This document shows positions 51,195 to 60,680 of a stretch of DNA of 64,000 nucleotides, in pieces. The notes beneath the pieces are model-generated. The model made no database searches, was not told where the DNA came from, and was given only the letters and a program-made list of their open reading frames with translations. Positions within the stretch are counted from its first letter, which is position 1; every line of letters begins with the position of its first letter. Source of the DNA: JAJRXR01 sp041987545 (GTDB lineage: Bacteria > Planctomycetota > Phycisphaerae > Phycisphaerales > UBA1924); assembly GCA_041987545.1 (NCBI GenBank), contig JBHIWH010000003.1, forward strand, positions 403,328 through 467,327, written 5' to 3'. The position numbers were made by a program, and so were the translations under genes.

Positions 51195-52529
51195 TCAGCC
51201 GCACCCGTCGGCGAACGCCTGGAGGTACAGCAGCACGTCCGTGAAGTCGTGGGCCGCGTCGCAGGACAGGTCCGCGAAGACGCTCCCGTCCCCGAACGCC
51301 GACAGGAACAGGATGACGTCAAGGAAGTTCAGGTCCCCGCTCGAGTCCAGGTCCGGCGTGCACTGGACCCGGCCCTCGTACAGGCGGTCCCGCCCCTGGA
51401 AGTTGCACACGTACAGGTCCGGCACGCCGTCGCCCGTGAAGTCCGCCACCTCGACGTCCACGCACACCGTCGTCAGGTTCGACGGGATCATCTCCGCCGT
51501 CGCCTCCTGGAAGCAGCCCAGCCCGTCGTTGAGCAGCACCCGCGCCCCGCCGACGAGGAACCCGCGGGCGCAGACCACGTCCAGCGAGCCGTCCCCGTCC
51601 AGGTCCACCAGGTCGGCGTCGAACGAGTCGTAGGGCGCGATGCCCGCCAGCCGCGACGCGGACTCGTCGGTGAAGAACCCCGCCCCGTCGTTGATCAGCA
51701 CGCGGTCGGCCCGCCCGACGCCCGGCGCCGAGACGTTGGCCATGAACAGGTCCAGGTCGCCGTCGCCGTCGATGTCCCCGAAGTCGGCCTCGCGTGTGAT
51801 GCGCGGCGCCACGTCGGGCAGCCGGGCCGCGGTCTGGTCCTCGAACCCCCCGCCGGGCATGGCGATCAGGAGTCGGTTCTGCCCCTCGTTGCCCACGACC
51901 AGGTCGGGCAGCGTGTCGCCGTTGACGTCGCCCAGTTCCAGGTCTTGGGTCGGGTCGGTGATCGCGGGCAGGTACGTCGTGGTCGCGTCGGTGAATCCGC
52001 CCGCGCCGTCGTTGAGCCAGGCGGCGTTCTGCCCGTTGACGCCCACGAGGACGTCGGGAAGCGCGTCGCCGTCGAGGAACGCGACGATCGCCGCGTTGGC
52101 CCGGGCGCCCGCCGGCAGCGCCGCCGACGCGTCGATGAATGGGCCGGCGGGGGTCCCGAGCAGGAACTCGTCGGCCGGGCTGTCCTCGGAGATGAGCACG
52201 ACGTCCAGGCGCCCGTCGCCGTTGTAGTCGGCGGGCGCGATGTCCTCGGTGTCAAGCGTCGAGTTGGTGAGCCGGGCGGCCGACGCGTCGGAGAAGACGC
52301 CGTCGCCGTCGTTGATCAGGAGGATGTTCCGCGCGAACTCGGAGGCGACGAGCAGGTCGAGGTCGCCGTCGCCATCGATGTCGATCGGCTCGGCGTCCAT
52401 GCTCCGCGTCTGCGTCACGCCCGCGGGGATCGCCGTGTCCGTGATGTCGATGAACACCAGCCGATCCCGGTCCGCCCCCGCGAGGCCCGCACCGGCCGCG
52501 AGCGCGAACGCGCAAATGAAGATCCGCAT
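51195..52529 (-). CDS. Secreted FG-GAP/VCBS-repeat protein with dockerin-like end
   Basis: A 444-residue protein with signal peptide (FICAFALAAGAGLAGA). At least six repeats of the form DIDGDGDLDLLVAS, DYNGDGRLDVVLI and DVNGDTLPDLVVG make a beta-propeller that binds calcium through its Asp-rich loops. The C-terminus (LDSSGDLNFLDVILFLSAF and HDFTDVLLYLQAF, ending DGCG) is a variant of the dockerin-like pair on the other exported proteins here. Surface adhesion or matrix role inferred. Confidence 0.88.
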   Translation of the reverse strand: MRIFICAFALAAGAGLAGADRDRLVFIDITDTAIPAGVTQTRSMDAEPIDIDGDGDLDLLVASEFARNILLINDGDGVFSDASAARLTNSTLDTEDIAPADYNGDGRLDVVLISEDSPADEFLLGTPAGPFIDASAALPAGARANAAIVAFLDGDALPDVLVGVNGQNAAWLNDGAGGFTDATTTYLPAITDPTQDLELGDVNGDTLPDLVVGNEGQNRLLIAMPGGGFEDQTAARLPDVAPRITREADFGDIDGDGDLDLFMANVSAPGVGRADRVLINDGAGFFTDESASRLAGIAPYDSFDADLVDLDGDGSLDVVCARGFLVGGARVLLNDGLGCFQEATAEMIPSNLTTVCVDVEVADFTGDGVPDLYVCNFQGRDRLYEGRVQCTPDLDSSGDLNFLDVILFLSAFGDGSVFADLSCDAAHDFTDVLLYLQAFADGCG

Positions 52530-52589
52530 CGGGTCGCCCTCTCGGCTGGCCGCGCCCGGGGTCCGCGGGCGCCGAGATCGAGTACCGCC

Positions 52590-53792
52590 TCAGCCGGATC
52601 CGGTTGCGTCCGTCGCGCCCGGGCCGCCGCTCAACGCCGCCCCCCGGCCCAGCGCGTACGCCCGCCCGCGCCAGCGCACGCCCCCCCGCAGCATCGACAG
52701 GTACACGAACGGCGCCAGCAGCAGCGTCCCCCACAGCATCCACGCGCCGCGCCACCCGATCCGCCCGCCGCCGAGGGCCAGGTGCAGCCCCGCGTTGCTC
52801 AGCCCCATCGCCAGCACCGTCGCCAGCGACAGCGCCCACCCCCACCAGGCGCCCAGCGCAACGCTCACGATCAACGCCGCCCACGCGAGAAAGTACTCCA
52901 GCGACCGAACGACGATCGGCCATGTGAACCGGATCGAAAGCCCGTTGCGCCCGAAGAACATCCACTTGCGGTACAGCTTCAGGAACTCGGAGAACCCGGT
53001 CCGCTCGACGATGATGGGCAGGACGGTCGTGACCATTACATTCCGCCAGCCCGCGGCGTGCAGGCAGCGACCGATCGCCATGTCGTCCACCAGCTCGCCC
53101 TCGGCGCACGCGACGCCCCCGACCTCGTCGAGCGCCGCCCGGCGGAAGACCATGATCTGCCCCATGATGAAGGGCAGCTCGCCCGAGCGTCCCGCGGCCC
53201 GGGCGGCCATCGAGCCGTACATCGAGTTGAGCAGCGTCGCGTACCCCACGTCGCCCGATGTCCGCAGGCCCGACGTCACCACCGCCGGCGCGAACGTGCA
53301 CCCGATCTGGTCATCGGCCAGCAGCGTCTCTACCAGGTCGGTCAGCAGGCCCGGCCCGGGCCGCGTGTCCGAGTCGCCGAAGGCGAGCAGCTCGCCCGTC
53401 GCCGCCTCGCCCGCGACGATCATCGCGTGCAGCTTGCCCGTCCTGTGGGCCGGCGGCTCGCCCGCGATCACGATCCGCGCGGTGCCCGGCCGGCCCGAGC
53501 CTGCGTGCTCCCCGATCACGGCCTCGGCGTTGGCGTGCCCCGGATCGATCGGGTCGTCGAAGACGAAGATCGTCTCGACGTCTCCCGCGTACCCCGTGTC
53601 CAGAGCCGCCCTGAAGTTCTCCAGCTGCCCCGCGTCTGCGCCCTTGACGGGCCGGACGACGCTGATCGAGGGCCAGTCGCGGGGCGTGCGTCGGGGCGGC
53701 GCGGGCCGGGCGATCCCCGCCCGCAGCCAGGCGTGCGAGAAGACCATGTCGATCAGCAGCAGGGCGCCGACGATGCCGAGTGCCAGTTCCAT
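52590..53792 (-). CDS. GT21-like glycosyltransferase (ceramide glucosyltransferase type)
   Basis: A 400-residue membrane protein. There is an N-terminal TM helix, then a GT-A domain with SVVRPVKGADAG, AFGDSDTRPGPG (D2 region), ELVDDMAIGRCL (D3) and the YRKWMFFGR motif corresponding to (Q/R)xxRW, then C-terminal helices. This is the arrangement of the ceramide/hopanoid glucosyltransferase family, transferring a sugar to a membrane lipid. Acceptor unknown. Confidence 0.85.
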   Translation of the reverse strand: MELALGIVGALLLIDMVFSHAWLRAGIARPAPPRRTPRDWPSISVVRPVKGADAGQLENFRAALDTGYAGDVETIFVFDDPIDPGHANAEAVIGEHAGSGRPGTARIVIAGEPPAHRTGKLHAMIVAGEAATGELLAFGDSDTRPGPGLLTDLVETLLADDQIGCTFAPAVVTSGLRTSGDVGYATLLNSMYGSMAARAAGRSGELPFIMGQIMVFRRAALDEVGGVACAEGELVDDMAIGRCLHAAGWRNVMVTTVLPIIVERTGFSEFLKLYRKWMFFGRNGLSIRFTWPIVVRSLEYFLAWAALIVSVALGAWWGWALSLATVLAMGLSNAGLHLALGGGRIGWRGAWMLWGTLLLAPFVYLSMLRGGVRWRGRAYALGRGAALSGGPGATDATGSG

Positions 53793-53869
53793 CCGCGGCC
53801 CCTGCCGCCCACGCGCGGGCGAAGGGGCATCGTACCGCGCCCGCCGCGACCGCTATCCTTCCCCGAGAC

Positions 53870-53943
53870 GCGCTCGTAGCTCAGCAGGATAGAGCGGCGG
53901 TTTCCTAAACCGCAGGTCGGAGGTTCGAGTCCTCCCGGGCGTG
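53870..53943 (+). tRNA. tRNA-Arg (anticodon CCT)
   Basis: A complete cloverleaf of 74 bases: acceptor GCGCTCG with CGGGCGT, D-arm AGCTC...GAGC, anticodon arm GCGGT-TTCCTAA-ACCGC with CCT at positions 34-36, T-arm GGAGG-TTCGAGT-CCTCC, discriminator G. CCA is not encoded. Confidence 0.95.
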
Positions 53944-53956
53944 CTTGACCCGCACC

Positions 53957-55060
53957 ATGAGCACACCCCGCCTCGCCATCGGGTGCATGACCGGCACGAG
54001 CCTCGACGCGATCGACGCCGCCGCGGTCCACGCCGTCGGCGCCGGCCTCGGGCTGCACGCGCACCCCCTCGGGCATGTCAGCCTCCCGATCTCGGGCGAC
54101 GTCCGCGATTCCCTCCGCCGCCTGTGCGTCGGCGAGGCTCTGACGGCGGCTCAGATCGCCCGGACCCGGCGCGCGTTCGGCGTCGCCCAAGCCGACGCCG
54201 TCTCGCTCCTGCTCGAGGAGCACGCCGAGCTGGGCCGCCCGACCCTGGTCGCGCTGCACGGGCAGACGGTCCACCACGACCCGCCGGACTCGTGGCAGCT
54301 CGTCGACCCCTGGCCCGTCGCCGACCGGTTCTTCTGCCCGGTCGTGAGCGATCTCCGCGGCGCCGACCTGGCCGCCGGCGGTCAGGGCGCGCCCATCACG
54401 CCCCTGGCCGACTGGTCGCTCTTCCGCTCCGCGACCGAGCCCCGCGCGATCGTGAACCTGGGCGGGTTCTGCAACGCGACCGTCCTCGCCGCCGGCGCGA
54501 CGCCCGACAAGGTCGAGGGGTTCGACGTGTGCGCGTGCAACCAGCTACTCGACGCGGCCGCCCGGCGCGTCCTCGGCTGTGACTACGACGACGGCGGTCG
54601 GGTCGCGCTCTCCGGCAAGCCTGACCACGACGCGGGCGCAGCCCTGGCCGAGCTTCTGCGGGCCCAGGCCGAGGGGGGGCGCTCGCTGGGCACGGGCGAC
54701 GAGGCGGGCGCCTGGCTCGAGGATTGGGCGGACCGTCTCACACCGGCCGACCTGCTCGCGACGGCCGCCGCCAGCATCGGTCGCGTCATCCACGAACGCG
54801 TGGGCCTCGACGCGCCCCGAGGGTGCGCTTCTTTCCTGGCCGGGGGCGGGGCCCGCAACGCGGCGCTGGTCGCCGCGATCCCCGGCGCCCGCCCCCTCGA
54901 CGAGCTGGGCGTCGCCCCCCAGGCCCGCGAGTCGGTCGCGATCGCCGTCCTCGCCCTGCTCGCCGCCGACGGCGTCCCGGTGACCCTCCCCCGCGTCACC
55001 TCCCGCGCCCCGCAAGTACCCTTGAGTGGCGCATGGATCAACACGCGACCCAGCCTGTGA
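53957..55060 (+). CDS. anmK: Anhydro-N-acetylmuramic acid kinase
   Basis: A 367-residue kinase that phosphorylates and opens 1,6-anhydroMurNAc to MurNAc-6-phosphate during cell-wall recycling. AIGCMTGTSLDAIDAAAV is the family's N-terminal ATP-site motif (normally GxMSGTSxDG). ATVHGQTVHH-type sequence (VALHGQTVHHDP), IVNLGGFCNATV and FLAGGGARNAAL follow in order. The start chosen is ATG; a TTG four codons upstream abuts the tRNA. It overlaps murQ by 28 bases. Confidence 0.95.
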   Translation: MSTPRLAIGCMTGTSLDAIDAAAVHAVGAGLGLHAHPLGHVSLPISGDVRDSLRRLCVGEALTAAQIARTRRAFGVAQADAVSLLLEEHAELGRPTLVALHGQTVHHDPPDSWQLVDPWPVADRFFCPVVSDLRGADLAAGGQGAPITPLADWSLFRSATEPRAIVNLGGFCNATVLAAGATPDKVEGFDVCACNQLLDAAARRVLGCDYDDGGRVALSGKPDHDAGAALAELLRAQAEGGRSLGTGDEAGAWLEDWADRLTPADLLATAAASIGRVIHERVGLDAPRGCASFLAGGGARNAALVAAIPGARPLDELGVAPQARESVAIAVLALLAADGVPVTLPRVTSRAPQVPLSGAWINTRPSL

Positions 55061-55959
55061 ACCCGCCGCCCGACCGCGGGCGTCTGCTCACCGAGCAGCG
55101 CAATCCAAGGTCGATGGACCTCGACACGCTCGGCATCGAGGACTGTCTTGAACTAATCAACCGGGAGGACGCCCTGGTCGCGGGCGCCGTCCGCGCCGCG
55201 ATTCCTGCGATCGCCCGCGTCGTCGAGATGGCCGAGCGGGGCGTGCGCGCCGGCGGGCGGATGGTCTACATCGGCGCCGGCACCTCGGGCAGACTCGGCG
55301 TCCTCGACGCCAGCGAGTGCCCGCCGACGTTCCAGACCGACCCGGGCCTGGTCGTGGGCCTCATCGCCGGGGGCGACGCCGCCCTCCGCGTCTCGAGCGA
55401 GGGACGCGAGGACGACCCCGACGGCGCCCGCGCCGAGCTCGACCGCCTGGGCCTGGGCGCCGACGACACGCTGATCGGCATCGCCGCCGGGGGGACCACG
55501 CCCTACGTCCTGGGCGCCCTGGGCATCGCCAAGTCGCGGGGCGCGGCCACCGCCCTGCTCTGCTGCTCACCCATCGATCGCCCCCCCGACGCCGACGAGC
55601 TGGTCCTGCTCGAGACCGGCCCCGAGGTCCTCACCGGCTCGACTCGGATGAAAGCCGGGACCGCGACCAAGATGGCCCTCAACATGATCTCGACCACGCT
55701 CATGGTCCGGCTCGGCAAGACCCACGAGAACCTCATGGTCGATCTCCGGGCCACCAACGACAAGCTCCGCGACCGGGCGGCACGCATCGTCGCGGAGCTG
55801 ACCGGGCTCGACCGCGATGCCTCGCTCGACCTGCTCGCCCGCGCCGGCTGGCACGTCAAGACGGCCCTCGTCATGCACGCCCGGGGTCTGGATCGCGACG
55901 GGGCGATCGCCGCCCTCGAGCGTGCGGGCGGTCGCCTCCGCGACGCGATGAACACCTGA
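55033..55959 (+). CDS. murQ: N-acetylmuramic acid 6-phosphate etherase
   Basis: A 308-residue SIS-domain enzyme that splits the lactyl ether of MurNAc-6-phosphate to GlcNAc-6-phosphate and D-lactate. TEQRNPRSMDLDTLG, MVYIGAGTSGRLGVLD, ASECPPTF and GPEVLTGSTRMKAGTATKM are signature segments. It lies directly after anmK, whose product is its substrate, so the two are a recycling operon. Recycling of this kind supports a peptidoglycan wall in this organism, in line with murA at 59337. Confidence 0.96.
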   Translation: MDQHATQPVNPPPDRGRLLTEQRNPRSMDLDTLGIEDCLELINREDALVAGAVRAAIPAIARVVEMAERGVRAGGRMVYIGAGTSGRLGVLDASECPPTFQTDPGLVVGLIAGGDAALRVSSEGREDDPDGARAELDRLGLGADDTLIGIAAGGTTPYVLGALGIAKSRGAATALLCCSPIDRPPDADELVLLETGPEVLTGSTRMKAGTATKMALNMISTTLMVRLGKTHENLMVDLRATNDKLRDRAARIVAELTGLDRDASLDLLARAGWHVKTALVMHARGLDRDGAIAALERAGGRLRDAMNT

Positions 55960-56061
55960 TCGGACCTGCGCGGCGCGTTCTCGGACATGGCCCGCGCCGA
56001 TCGGCGCCGCGACGCGCCCGGTTGCCTTGCGGTGGGCCCCGCCCGGGGTAGGTTTCGGGTG

Positions 56062-56574
56062 ATGCGCTCTGCCCCGGTCATGCTGGTCGGCGCCGCCCTC
56101 GCGGGCGCGGCGCTCCAGGGCTGCTCGACGCACACGCTGCGGGCCGAGCCGGTCGTCTGCGAGACGCGCGACTCGATCCGCATCGGCTTCTCGACCAACG
56201 ACCCCCGCCCCTGCCGCGAGTGCCGCTCGTGCGACGTGCACCCCCGGCACTCCCGGTCCGTGCCATGCCGCCGCCGCGAGGCGACGCCGGCGGGCATCCG
56301 CTGGGACGCGGTCTTCCCCCCGCCCGATGTGACCCACGACGAGCTCCGCTACGGCTCCTGGGCGCCCGAGCGCTGGCGCAACGACGCCGACCTGGGCGCG
56401 GCGCCCGCGGGCGCGATCGACGCGATAAGCGCGTCATGGCCCGAGCCCTGGCGCCCGGACCTGGACTTCGAGCGCACCGGGCGGACGAGCACGGACCCCG
56501 AGCGGTTCATCTACTCGTCCCGCCGCCCCTGGCTGGTCTGGCGGCACGCGCCGTACCGCCCATACCGGCGCTGA
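56062..56574 (+). CDS. Lipoprotein of unknown function
   Basis: A 170-residue protein with a lipoprotein signal: hydrophobic core then LQGC with Cys20. The mature part is short, with a Cys-rich patch (CRECRSCDVHPRHSRSVPC) and many Trp/Pro/Arg residues towards the end. The start is the ATG after a GGGT-rich leader; the frame is open 25 codons further. No family recognised. Confidence 0.65.
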   Translation: MRSAPVMLVGAALAGAALQGCSTHTLRAEPVVCETRDSIRIGFSTNDPRPCRECRSCDVHPRHSRSVPCRRREATPAGIRWDAVFPPPDVTHDELRYGSWAPERWRNDADLGAAPAGAIDAISASWPEPWRPDLDFERTGRTSTDPERFIYSSRRPWLVWRHAPYRPYRR

Positions 56575-56597
56575 GTCCCCACGCCCAACCGGCGCAC

Positions 56598-56632
56598 AAA
56601 AACGCCCCGGCCGATGTTCGGCGACCGGGGCG
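56598..56632 (-). terminator. Terminator of fibro-slime gene 1
   Basis: CGCCCCGG (56603-56610) pairs with CCGGGGCG (56625-56632). AAAAA at 56598-56602 is the minus-strand T-run. Confidence 0.85.
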
Positions 56633-56701
56633 CGAGAGCTTGCGCGCTCACGGAGGTTCGAGCCGGGGGACGTGTGCGTTCGGACGCCCCCCGGGACAGG
56701 A

Positions 56702-57628
56702 TCAGTCGTACAGCGCCGAGGTGGCCGGCAGCTCGACGTTCCGAAGCTGCAGCGTCGTCTCGATCCGGAAGTTGGACTGGGTCCGGTGACGCTCGGCGAA
56801 GAAGAAGTCGAGCGTGTAGACCTCGCCGTCCTCGAGCCACTCGAGGCGGTCCAGGTCGATGGTCTGGCTGACCGCCGAGTGGACGCCGCCGATGTCGATC
56901 ACGAGCTTGCCATCGACGAAGACCCAGACGTCGTCGTCGCCGGTGAACTTGAAGTTCAGGCCCGCGTCCGCCTCGTACACGAACTCGGTCGAGAGGTGGA
57001 AGGTGAAGTGGAAGTTCTTGCTCTCGCCGTCGGAGTTGCCGTACAGCTCTCCGTTGATCGGGAAGAACCCGCCACGGTCGGCGAAGAAGGGATCGTCCTT
57101 GTCGTCGAAGACGTAGACGTTGGAGTCCTGCTCGCGGACGAGGGTGAGGCTCAGGGGCGCCGACGAGTTCACGCCGTCCACGGGCTGGAACCACATCGAG
57201 AAGTTCTCGGCGGTGGTGGAGGCGCCCGTCTGGCTCGAGCTGACCGAGCCGGAGGTGTCGCCGTCACGCGAGGCGATGTACTCGCGGGGGGCCATGATGT
57301 TGCGGCCCTGCGCGTCACGCCAGTTGCTGCTGACCTTCTTGCCGGTCGAGCGGAACACGGGCAGCCCGCGGCCGTCCAGCTCGTCCTCGACCATGAACAT
57401 GTAGTGCCCGAAGCCGGAGCTGGGCTGACGCTCGAAGTCGTCGTGCCCGGCGTCCTCGCTCCGCTCGTGGAAGTCCCGGACAATGCCCGACAGGGTGATC
57501 TCGTCGGGCAGGTCCGCGTACGGGTCCACCTGGGGGTTGCTGAACTGCGCCATCGCGGGCGTGGCGGCCATCGCGACACCGGCCGCGGCCATGATCCCGA
57601 GCTTCGTCATTCGTCGCTGATTCGTCAT
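56702..57628 (-). CDS. Secreted fibro-slime domain protein 1
   Basis: A 308-residue protein with ATG after GAGGAG and a signal peptide ending PAMAQ. ITLSGIVRDFHERSE marks the start of the fibro-slime domain, and FKFTGDDDVWVFVDGKLV then DIGGVH is its PA14-like core. The ending SALYD is shared with the second fibro-slime protein. Members are known from fibrobacter slime and myxobacterial surface proteins and are thought to bind polysaccharide. Confidence 0.9.
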   Translation of the reverse strand: MTNQRRMTKLGIMAAAGVAMAATPAMAQFSNPQVDPYADLPDEITLSGIVRDFHERSEDAGHDDFERQPSSGFGHYMFMVEDELDGRGLPVFRSTGKKVSSNWRDAQGRNIMAPREYIASRDGDTSGSVSSSQTGASTTAENFSMWFQPVDGVNSSAPLSLTLVREQDSNVYVFDDKDDPFFADRGGFFPINGELYGNSDGESKNFHFTFHLSTEFVYEADAGLNFKFTGDDDVWVFVDGKLVIDIGGVHSAVSQTIDLDRLEWLEDGEVYTLDFFFAERHRTQSNFRIETTLQLRNVELPATSALYD

Positions 57629-57704
57629 GGTGCTCTCCTCAAACTCAACGCCGGCGTGCCCGCCGTCGCTGCCCCCCTCGGGGCGGTGCTACTCCGCGTT
57701 CGCG

Positions 57705-57872
57705 TTACGATCCGAGCAGACCCGTGATCGCCGTCACGGAGTCCTGCGTCCCGAAGAAAGACAGCACGACGCACGCCGCGCCGACCGCCATCGCTGCCCC
57801 CATCAACACTCGTTCCAGCCTCGAGAGTCCGCCCCGGCGGGCGACCCCCTCGCTGTCCTGTCGGTCCTGCAT
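57705..57872 (-). CDS. Small single-TM protein
   Basis: A 55-residue protein starting at MQDRQDSEGVARR with GGAGGACGCGAG before the ATG. One TM helix (about 20-42, RVLMGAAMAVGAACVVLSFF) and a short outside tail. It lies between the two fibro-slime genes on the same strand. Function unknown. Confidence 0.55.
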   Translation of the reverse strand: MQDRQDSEGVARRGGLSRLERVLMGAAMAVGAACVVLSFFGTQDSVTAITGLLGS

Positions 57873-58034
57873 CTCGCGTCCTCCGTGAGACGCCCGCGGC
57901 ACACCCGCGGTCGCTCACCATCAACCGTGCGATTCACGGCGGCGACTTGCACACCGGTTTGCGAGGAGAACCGCGTCCGGCGTGGCGGTCGTGCGGGCGG
58001 CGCCGCGTGCGCGGGCCCCCGGCTCGGCGCATAG

Positions 58035-58061
58035 AAAAGGGGCCCGCGCCGGGCGGGCCCC
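58035..58061 (-). terminator. Terminator of fibro-slime gene 2
   Basis: GGGGCCCGC (58039-58047), loop of five, GCGGGCCCC (58053-58061). AAAA at 58035-58038 is the minus-strand T-run. Confidence 0.8.
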
Positions 58062-58088
58062 GCTGGCGCCCTGTTCGCGGCCCGAGGC

Positions 58089-59027
58089 TCAGTCGTAGAT
58101 GGACGACACGCTTGGCATCTGCACGCGACGAAGCTGCAGCGTCGTCTCGACGCGGAAGTTGGACTGGGTCGTCCGCCGCTCGGCGTGGAACATGTGAAGG
58201 GAGTAGACCCGACCATCGCGGAGCCAGTCGAGCCGGTCGAGCTCGAGGAACTGCTCGCTCTTGGAGTGCAGCCCGCCGAGGTCGATCACGAGCCTCCCGT
58301 CGATATAGACCCAGACGTCGTCGTCGCCGGTGAACTTGAAGACCTGGCCGACGCCCCGCTGGAACACGAAGTCGGTCCGGATCTCGGTCGTGAAGTGGAA
58401 GTTGTGCCCGGTGTCCGAGTAGTCGCCGAACAGCTCGCCGTCGATCGGGAAGAACCCGTCGTTGTCGGCGTAGGGCTGGTCGGTCGCCGAGTCGAACACG
58501 TACTTGTTCGTCCCGGGCTCGCGCACGAGCGTGAGGGGGATGAGCGTGGAGGCGTTGACGCCCGGCACGTCTCGGTACCACTGGGCGAAGGAGTCCTCGG
58601 AGTAGACGCCGTTGGTCGCCGAGCCCGCCCCGAGCTGGCCCTCGCGGTCGCCCCGGGCCTCGTCAAAGAGCGCCGGGTTGATGTTCCTGCCCTCGGAGTC
58701 GGTGTACTCCTCGTAGATCTTCTGCCCCCGCCGATCGATCGCGTAGGGCTTCCCGTCGTCGTCGAGCGTGTCGCCGACGATCCCGACAGTCGTCGAGCCC
58801 GCGTAGGCCTGGAAGTCCGGGTGCCCGCCCTGGTCCTCCTTGGCGCGGAAATCTCGGACGATGGCGTTCACCTGCAGCGTCGGGGGCAGGTGGGCGAACT
58901 GGTCCTCGTCGCCCGCGGCGCTGGCCGTCGAGGGCGCCTGGATGAGCGCGAAGGCGATGATGCCCCCGCCCGCGACGATCGCGCCGAGGCGAGGCTTGCT
59001 CGTCCGCCATTTGCTATTCGTGTCCAT
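58089..59027 (-). CDS. Secreted fibro-slime domain protein 2
   Basis: A 312-residue protein starting at MDTNSKWRTSKPRLG, with a signal-type segment ending STASA. LQVNAIVRDFRAKED and FKFTGDDDVWVYIDGRLV then DLGGLH match the first protein throughout, as does the TQSNFRVETTLQLR ending. The two are paralogs about 460 bases apart, each with its own terminator, so they are probably transcribed separately. Confidence 0.9.
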   Translation of the reverse strand: MDTNSKWRTSKPRLGAIVAGGGIIAFALIQAPSTASAAGDEDQFAHLPPTLQVNAIVRDFRAKEDQGGHPDFQAYAGSTTVGIVGDTLDDDGKPYAIDRRGQKIYEEYTDSEGRNINPALFDEARGDREGQLGAGSATNGVYSEDSFAQWYRDVPGVNASTLIPLTLVREPGTNKYVFDSATDQPYADNDGFFPIDGELFGDYSDTGHNFHFTTEIRTDFVFQRGVGQVFKFTGDDDVWVYIDGRLVIDLGGLHSKSEQFLELDRLDWLRDGRVYSLHMFHAERRTTQSNFRVETTLQLRRVQMPSVSSIYD

Positions 59028-59336
59028 TGGAGCGGCTCCGTGTCTCTCCCGCGCCGCGGCGCGTCCCTGTCTACCCCTCCGGGCGCCGGTGATGACCCAC
59101 GACGGACCCACTCGCACGCGCCGGTCCCCCGAGCGTCACAAGCCGCGAGGGTTGGCGCCCGCGATCGGCGCGAATAGCCCGCCCCGGGCGACGCCCTGGG
59201 GGGCCTGGGGCGCGTGCGCCGCCTGGGAACGGGGCGCCGATCGCCCGGCGCGTCCGCGGGGGGCGCGGTATGCTCGACGCCCGGCGCGACGGATGCGCCC
59301 GGGCCGACCGAGAACTCCGCACGGACGGGGAGCCGC
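59028..59336. other. Intergenic region before murA
   Basis: A 309-base divergent region that should hold the promoters of fibro-slime gene 2 and murA. I see no strong promoter pair, repeat or small gene. Confidence 0.4.
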
Positions 59337-60677
59337 ATGGACGTGTTTCACATCGATGGTGGTGTGCGCCTCGAGGGGCGCCTGCGGGTCAATGGGTCCA
59401 AGAACGCGGCCCTCCCGCTCATGGCCGCCGCCCTGCTCACCGACCAGCCCGTCACCCTCCGCGACGTCCCCGCCCTCGCGGACATCCGCAACATGACCCG
59501 CCTGCTCGACGAGCTCGGGTGCGAGGGCGATCGGCACGACCCCGACGACCCGGACCAGCCGTCCACCCTCGGCCTGCACACCCGCGACGAGTCCCGCTCG
59601 CACGCCCGCTACGACGTCGTCCGCACCATGCGGGCCAGCGTCTGCGTGCTCGGACCCCTGCTCGCCCGGCGGGGCGTCGCCCGCGTCTCGATGCCCGGCG
59701 GGTGCGCGATCGGCGACCGACCCATCGACCTGCACCTCCGGGGCCTCGAGGCCCTCGGCGCGCACGTCACGCTGGACTCGGGCGACGTCGTCGCCCGCAT
59801 CCCCAACTTCGCCGGGGGCGGGCGCCTCCGCGGCGCGACCATCTTCCTGGGCGGGTCCTTCGGCTCGACGGTGCTCGGGACGGCGAATGTCATGTCCGCC
59901 GCCACCCTCGCCCAGGGGACCACCATCATCGAGTCGGCCGCCTGCGAGCCCGAGGTCGTGGACCTGGCCAGGTTGCTGACCTCGATGGGCGCCCGGATCG
60001 AGGGCGCCGGCTCGCCCCGCGTCGTGGTCCACGGCGTCGAGTCGCTCCACGGCGCGGACCACACCGTCATCCCCGACCGCATCGAGGCCGCCACCTTCAT
60101 GGCCGCCGCCGCCATCACGCGGGGTTCACTCACGCTCGACAACTGCCCCGTGGACGCGCTGCTGGCGGTGACCGACTGCCTGTCCCACGTGGGCGCCGAG
60201 GTCAGCGTCGGCCCGCACGAGACGGATCTGATGCGCGCCGTCTGCCGCGTTCGTGCCGTGGACCGCCCGAGGCCCGTGCAGATCACGACCCAGCCCTACC
60301 CGGGCTTCCCGACCGACGCCCAGGCGCAGCTGATGGCCCTGGTCGCCCTGGCCGAGGGCAACTCGGTAATCACCGAGAAGATCTTCCCGGAGCGGTTCCT
60401 GCACGTGGCCGAGCTGACTCGGATGGGCGCCCGCCTGTTCCGCCAGGGCTCGACGGTGGTCGTCTCGGGCGTGCCGGAGCTGACCGGGGCGCCGGTGATG
60501 GCCTCGGACCTGCGGGCCAGCGCGGGGCTGGTGCTCGCGGGCCTGGCCGCGACGGGCCGGACGACGATCAACCGCGTGTACCACATCGACCGCGGGTACG
60601 AGCGGCTGGAAGAACGGCTGCAGCGCGTGGGCGCCCGGATCTCCCGCGCCAAGGCCGAGGAGCTGGTCGCCGCCTAG
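59337..60677 (+). CDS. murA: UDP-N-acetylglucosamine 1-carboxyvinyltransferase
   Basis: A 446-residue enzyme of the first committed step of peptidoglycan synthesis (UDP-GlcNAc plus PEP). RVNGSKNAALPLMAAALL is the N-terminal substrate loop, Cys123 in MPGGCAIGDRP is the catalytic and fosfomycin-binding residue, and FPTDAQAQLMAL and GARLFRQG are further family motifs. The Met at 59337 is chosen because the upstream frame reads poorly. Confidence 0.97.
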   Translation: MDVFHIDGGVRLEGRLRVNGSKNAALPLMAAALLTDQPVTLRDVPALADIRNMTRLLDELGCEGDRHDPDDPDQPSTLGLHTRDESRSHARYDVVRTMRASVCVLGPLLARRGVARVSMPGGCAIGDRPIDLHLRGLEALGAHVTLDSGDVVARIPNFAGGGRLRGATIFLGGSFGSTVLGTANVMSAATLAQGTTIIESAACEPEVVDLARLLTSMGARIEGAGSPRVVVHGVESLHGADHTVIPDRIEAATFMAAAAITRGSLTLDNCPVDALLAVTDCLSHVGAEVSVGPHETDLMRAVCRVRAVDRPRPVQITTQPYPGFPTDAQAQLMALVALAEGNSVITEKIFPERFLHVAELTRMGARLFRQGSTVVVSGVPELTGAPVMASDLRASAGLVLAGLAATGRTTINRVYHIDRGYERLEERLQRVGARISRAKAEELVAA

Positions 60678-60680
60678 GCC

